NCBI GenBank assembly: GCA_050955025.1
Contig: JBPBQX010000107.1
Span: 1-25,107, forward strand
Source of the DNA: CAXSEF01 sp050955025
Lineage (GTDB): Bacteria > Pseudomonadota > Alphaproteobacteria > Acetobacterales > Acetobacteraceae
Length of the DNA: 25,107 nt
Reading direction: 5' to 3'
In this document: one piece after another, positions 23,219-25,107 of the stretch
How the letters are laid out: each line of letters begins with the position of its first letter
Numbering within the stretch: the first letter of the stretch is position 1
Notes under the pieces: model-generated
Told to the model about the DNA's origin: nothing
Seen by the model: only the letters and a program-made list of their open reading frames with translations
Databases searched by the model: none
Translations under genes and position numbers: made by a program

Positions 23219-23785
23219 ATGAAGCAGCAGGCGAACCTGATCCGCGCCGGCCAGGTCATCGAGCATGACGGCCGACGCTGGACCGTGCTCAAGCAGCAGA
23301 TCATCACCCCCGGCAAGGGCGGCGCCTTCATCCAGGTGGAGATGCGCGACCTCAGGACCGGCAACAAGACCAACGAGCGCTGGCGCACCGCCGACACCGT
23401 CGAGCGCCTGATGACCGACAACAAGGAGTACACCTACTCCTACACCGACGGCGACAACCTCGTCCTGATGGACCCGGAGACCTTCGAGCAGGCGATGATC
23501 CCCGCCGCCATCCTGGGCGACGGCACCGCGTTCCTGCAGGACAACATGGTCGTCGTCGTCGACCTGGTCGAGGGCGACCCTGTCGGCATCCACCTGCCCG
23601 CCATGGTCACGCTCGAGATCGTCGAGGCCGACCCCGTCGTGAAGGGCCAGACCGCCTCGTCGTCCTACAAGCCCGCCCGCCTGTCCAACGGCGTCAAGAC
23701 CTCGGTGCCGCCGTTCATCGAGGCCGGCGAGCGCGTCGTGATCCGCACTGACGACGCCACCTACGTCGAGCGCGCCAAGAACTAG
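23219..23785 (+). CDS. efp: Translation elongation factor P
   Basis: A 188-residue factor that rescues ribosomes stalled at polyproline stretches. The length is exact for the family. The N-terminal KOW-like domain (about 4-62) carries the modification loop 'ITPGKGGAF', whose Lys33 corresponds to E. coli Lys34, the residue that is beta-lysylated; two OB domains follow (about 65-125 and 130-188, with 'SSSYKPARLSNG' and 'VPPFIEAGERVVI' typical of the C-terminal one). The start at 23219 is chosen over an in-frame ATG at 23126, since the added 31 residues are Pro/Arg-rich without homology. The ribosome site is weak. The lysine fits with the probable epmB nearby. The stop is followed immediately by repeat copy C. 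Confidence 0.97.
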   Translation: MKQQANLIRAGQVIEHDGRRWTVLKQQIITPGKGGAFIQVEMRDLRTGNKTNERWRTADTVERLMTDNKEYTYSYTDGDNLVLMDPETFEQAMIPAAILGDGTAFLQDNMVVVVDLVEGDPVGIHLPAMVTLEIVEADPVVKGQTASSSYKPARLSNGVKTSVPPFIEAGERVVIRTDDATYVERAKN

Positions 23786-23915
23786 CAGGCAAGGCCGGGC
23801 GCTGCCCGGACCCGCCAGGGGCGAGCCGCCCCTGGACCGGCGACTCTTTAAGTGTGCGGGTCCGGGGGCGCCTGCCCTCGGCGGGTTTCCAGGGCAGAGC
23901 CCTGGCCTTCCTTCC
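23786..23915. repeat. Intergenic palindromic repeat, copy C (complete, two inverted arms)
   Basis: It starts at the base after the efp stop codon. Left arm: CAGGCAAGG, CCGGGC/GCCCGG (23795-23809), CCAGGGGC/GCCCCTGG (23815-23835). Centre: about 23836-23861 with 'cgactctttaagtgtg'. Right arm: CCGGGGGC/GCCCTCGG (23862-23881, one G-U pair), CCAGGGC-AGA-GCCCTGG (23889-23905), then CCTTCCTTCC (23906-23915). Order, spacing and linkers ('GACCCGC', 'GGCGGGTTT') match copy B. It fills nearly all of the gap between efp and suhB. Confidence 0.85.
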
Positions 23916-23933
23916 CGATCGAAAGTCCTCGCC

Positions 23934-24785
23934 ATGGCCCTCCGCCTCTCCCCCCACATGACGGTGATGCAGAACACCGCGCAGAAGGCCGCCAAGCGCC
24001 TGCTGCGCGACTTCACCGAGGTCGAGCAGCTCCAGGTCAGCATCAAGGGCCCGTCCGACTTCGTTTCCCAGGCCGACATCCGCGCCGAGGCCACCATCCG
24101 CGAGGAGCTGACCCGCGCCCGCCCCGGCTACGCCTTCCTCATGGAGGAAAGCGGCGCGCACGGCGCGGAGAACTGGACGTGGCGCTGGGTGGTCGACCCG
24201 CTCGACGGCACCACCAACTTCCTCCACGGCATCCCGCACTGGGCCATCAGCATCGCGCTCCAGCGCCGCCTGCCCGACGGCACCACCGAGATCAGCGCCG
24301 GCCTGGTCTACAGCCCCGCCAACGACGAGATGTTCTGGGCCGAGAAGGGCGTCGGCGCCTACCTCAACGAGCGTCGCCTGCGCGTCTCGGCCCGCCGCGA
24401 CATACGCGAGGCCCTGTTCGCCACCGGCATCCCGTTCGCAGCCGTCCGCGCCCAGCACCGCCTCGCCTTCGCGCGCACGCTGGGCACCATGATGCCCACG
24501 GTCGCCGGCGTCCGCCGCTTCGGCGCCGCCGCGCTGGACCTCGCCTGGGTCGCCGCCGGCCGCTACGACGGCTACTGGGAGCTGGGCCTCAAGCCGTGGG
24601 ACTGCGCGGCCGGCCTGCTGATCGTGCGCGAGGCCGGCGGCTTCACCACCGACCCTTCCGGCGCCGAGGCCACCCTGTTCGACGACGCCCCCAACAACGT
24701 GGTCGCCGCCAACCCGCACCTGCACGCCCAGCTCCTGGAGATGGTCGCCGACGGCGTCAGCGCCGCGGAGCAGCGCCCGGCCTGA
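23934..24785 (+). CDS. suhB: Inositol monophosphatase family protein (SuhB-like)
   Basis: A 283-residue magnesium-dependent phosphatase of the inositol monophosphatase family; SuhB members also bind NusA and act in rRNA antitermination in E. coli. The metal-binding set is complete: Glu in 'EES' (71-73), 'DPLDGTTNF' with Asp88 and Asp91 (88-96), and 'WDCAAGLLIVREAGG' with Asp223 (222-236). Substrate could be inositol phosphate, histidinol phosphate or another sugar phosphate; the sequence alone does not decide. The start at 23934 has no strong ribosome site; the upstream gap is occupied by repeat copy C. It is on the same strand as efp, which is its frequent neighbour in alphaproteobacteria. 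Confidence 0.92.
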   Translation: MALRLSPHMTVMQNTAQKAAKRLLRDFTEVEQLQVSIKGPSDFVSQADIRAEATIREELTRARPGYAFLMEESGAHGAENWTWRWVVDPLDGTTNFLHGIPHWAISIALQRRLPDGTTEISAGLVYSPANDEMFWAEKGVGAYLNERRLRVSARRDIREALFATGIPFAAVRAQHRLAFARTLGTMMPTVAGVRRFGAAALDLAWVAAGRYDGYWELGLKPWDCAAGLLIVREAGGFTTDPSGAEATLFDDAPNNVVAANPHLHAQLLEMVADGVSAAEQRPA

Positions 24786-24970
24786 CGCCTTCCCCGGCCG
24801 CCTGCCGGCGCCACCGCCCAGGCCGGACCGGGCGTCCGCGCCAGCTCGGGGCGCTCGCGCGTCCTGCCCCGACCGCAGGCAGACGGACCTCGGCGGTGCG
24901 CCGTCCTTGTGCAGACACGCCGGGCCGCTTGCTTGCGTCCGACCCGGCGTTGCGCCACGGTTCGGCCACC

Positions 24971-25107
24971 ATGCGATTGTCCATTCCTCGAATCCGCCCG
25001 GCACGCCTGCTCGCGGCGGCCGCCCTGCTGGTCCTGTGTCGCAGCCATCCGGCCGGCGCCCAGGTCAGCGTGGACCAGGGCGCGCTGGACAGCCTCGGCA
25101 CCCCGGC
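24971..25107 (+). CDS. N-terminus of a secreted protein, truncated by the window end
   Basis: Only 45 codons are visible, starting at ATG 24971. They encode a clear Sec-type signal peptide: basic residues (R2, R7, R9, R12), a hydrophobic core (LLAAAALLVL, 13-22) and a likely cleavage site after 'AGA' before 'QVSVDQ' at about residue 31. The cysteine at 23 is not in a proper lipobox. The mature part is too short to identify. It begins 185 nt after suhB; the gap shows no other gene and no recognisable promoter. Confidence 0.6.
   Translation, partial: MRLSIPRIRPARLLAAAALLVLCRSHPAGAQVSVDQGALDSLGTP

Noticed and set aside
19794..23915. The repeats as a transposon or CRISPR array
   Set aside because: No transposase gene, target duplication or regular repeat-spacer pattern is seen; each copy is a single intergenic palindrome.

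Overview
This window comes from a high-GC, GC3-biased alphaproteobacterium. A Rhodospirillales/Acetobacteraceae-type genome is the most likely source, by inference from gene content and style. Three things point this way: a Tad/Flp pilus operon with cpa-style genes, an RNase E whose S1 domain is split by a long acidic insert, and dispersed GC-rich hairpin repeats in the gaps between genes. No tRNA, rRNA, CRISPR array, transposase or phage gene was seen.

Layout. (1) 1-3368: the 3' part of a large alanine-rich TPR-like protein, then an NAD-dependent epimerase/dehydratase. (2) 3369-10059: a non-coding leader, the small pilin gene flp, a terminator-like hairpin, then a tightly packed operon cpaA-cpaB-cpaE-cpaF-tadB-tadC whose genes abut or overlap by 4 nt. 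The secretin (cpaC/rcpA), cpaD and pseudopilin genes are absent here. (3) 14860-10079, minus strand: amiC-like amidase, PBP1A (mrcA) and prfB. prfB is read through a programmed +1 frameshift and converges on tadC. (4) 14861-15624: a 764-bp gap between the divergent amiC and rne. (5) 15625-18648: rne. (6) 21099-18867, minus strand: a class I/II aminotransferase, then oxyR. (7) 21228-24785, plus strand: a lysine 2,3-aminomutase-family gene (probable epmB), a ClpP-fold lipoprotein, efp and an inositol-monophosphatase family gene (suhB). The window ends in the start of a secreted protein.

How the genes fit together. The Tad block supplies pilin, prepilin peptidase, CpaB, the localization ATPase CpaE, the motor CpaF and the TadB/TadC platform, but not the outer-membrane pore. 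amiC and mrcA are a peptidoglycan remodelling pair. epmB and efp belong to one pathway, (R)-beta-lysylation of EF-P, and the target lysine of EF-P is present. The partner epmA is not in the window.

The least explained structure is a family of about 130-bp intergenic palindromes, each built of two inverted arms carrying two hairpins. There are two full copies (19794-19921 and 23786-23915) and one partly decayed copy (about 18731-18854). Stem sequences differ between copies while pairing is kept. Two copies bracket oxyR.
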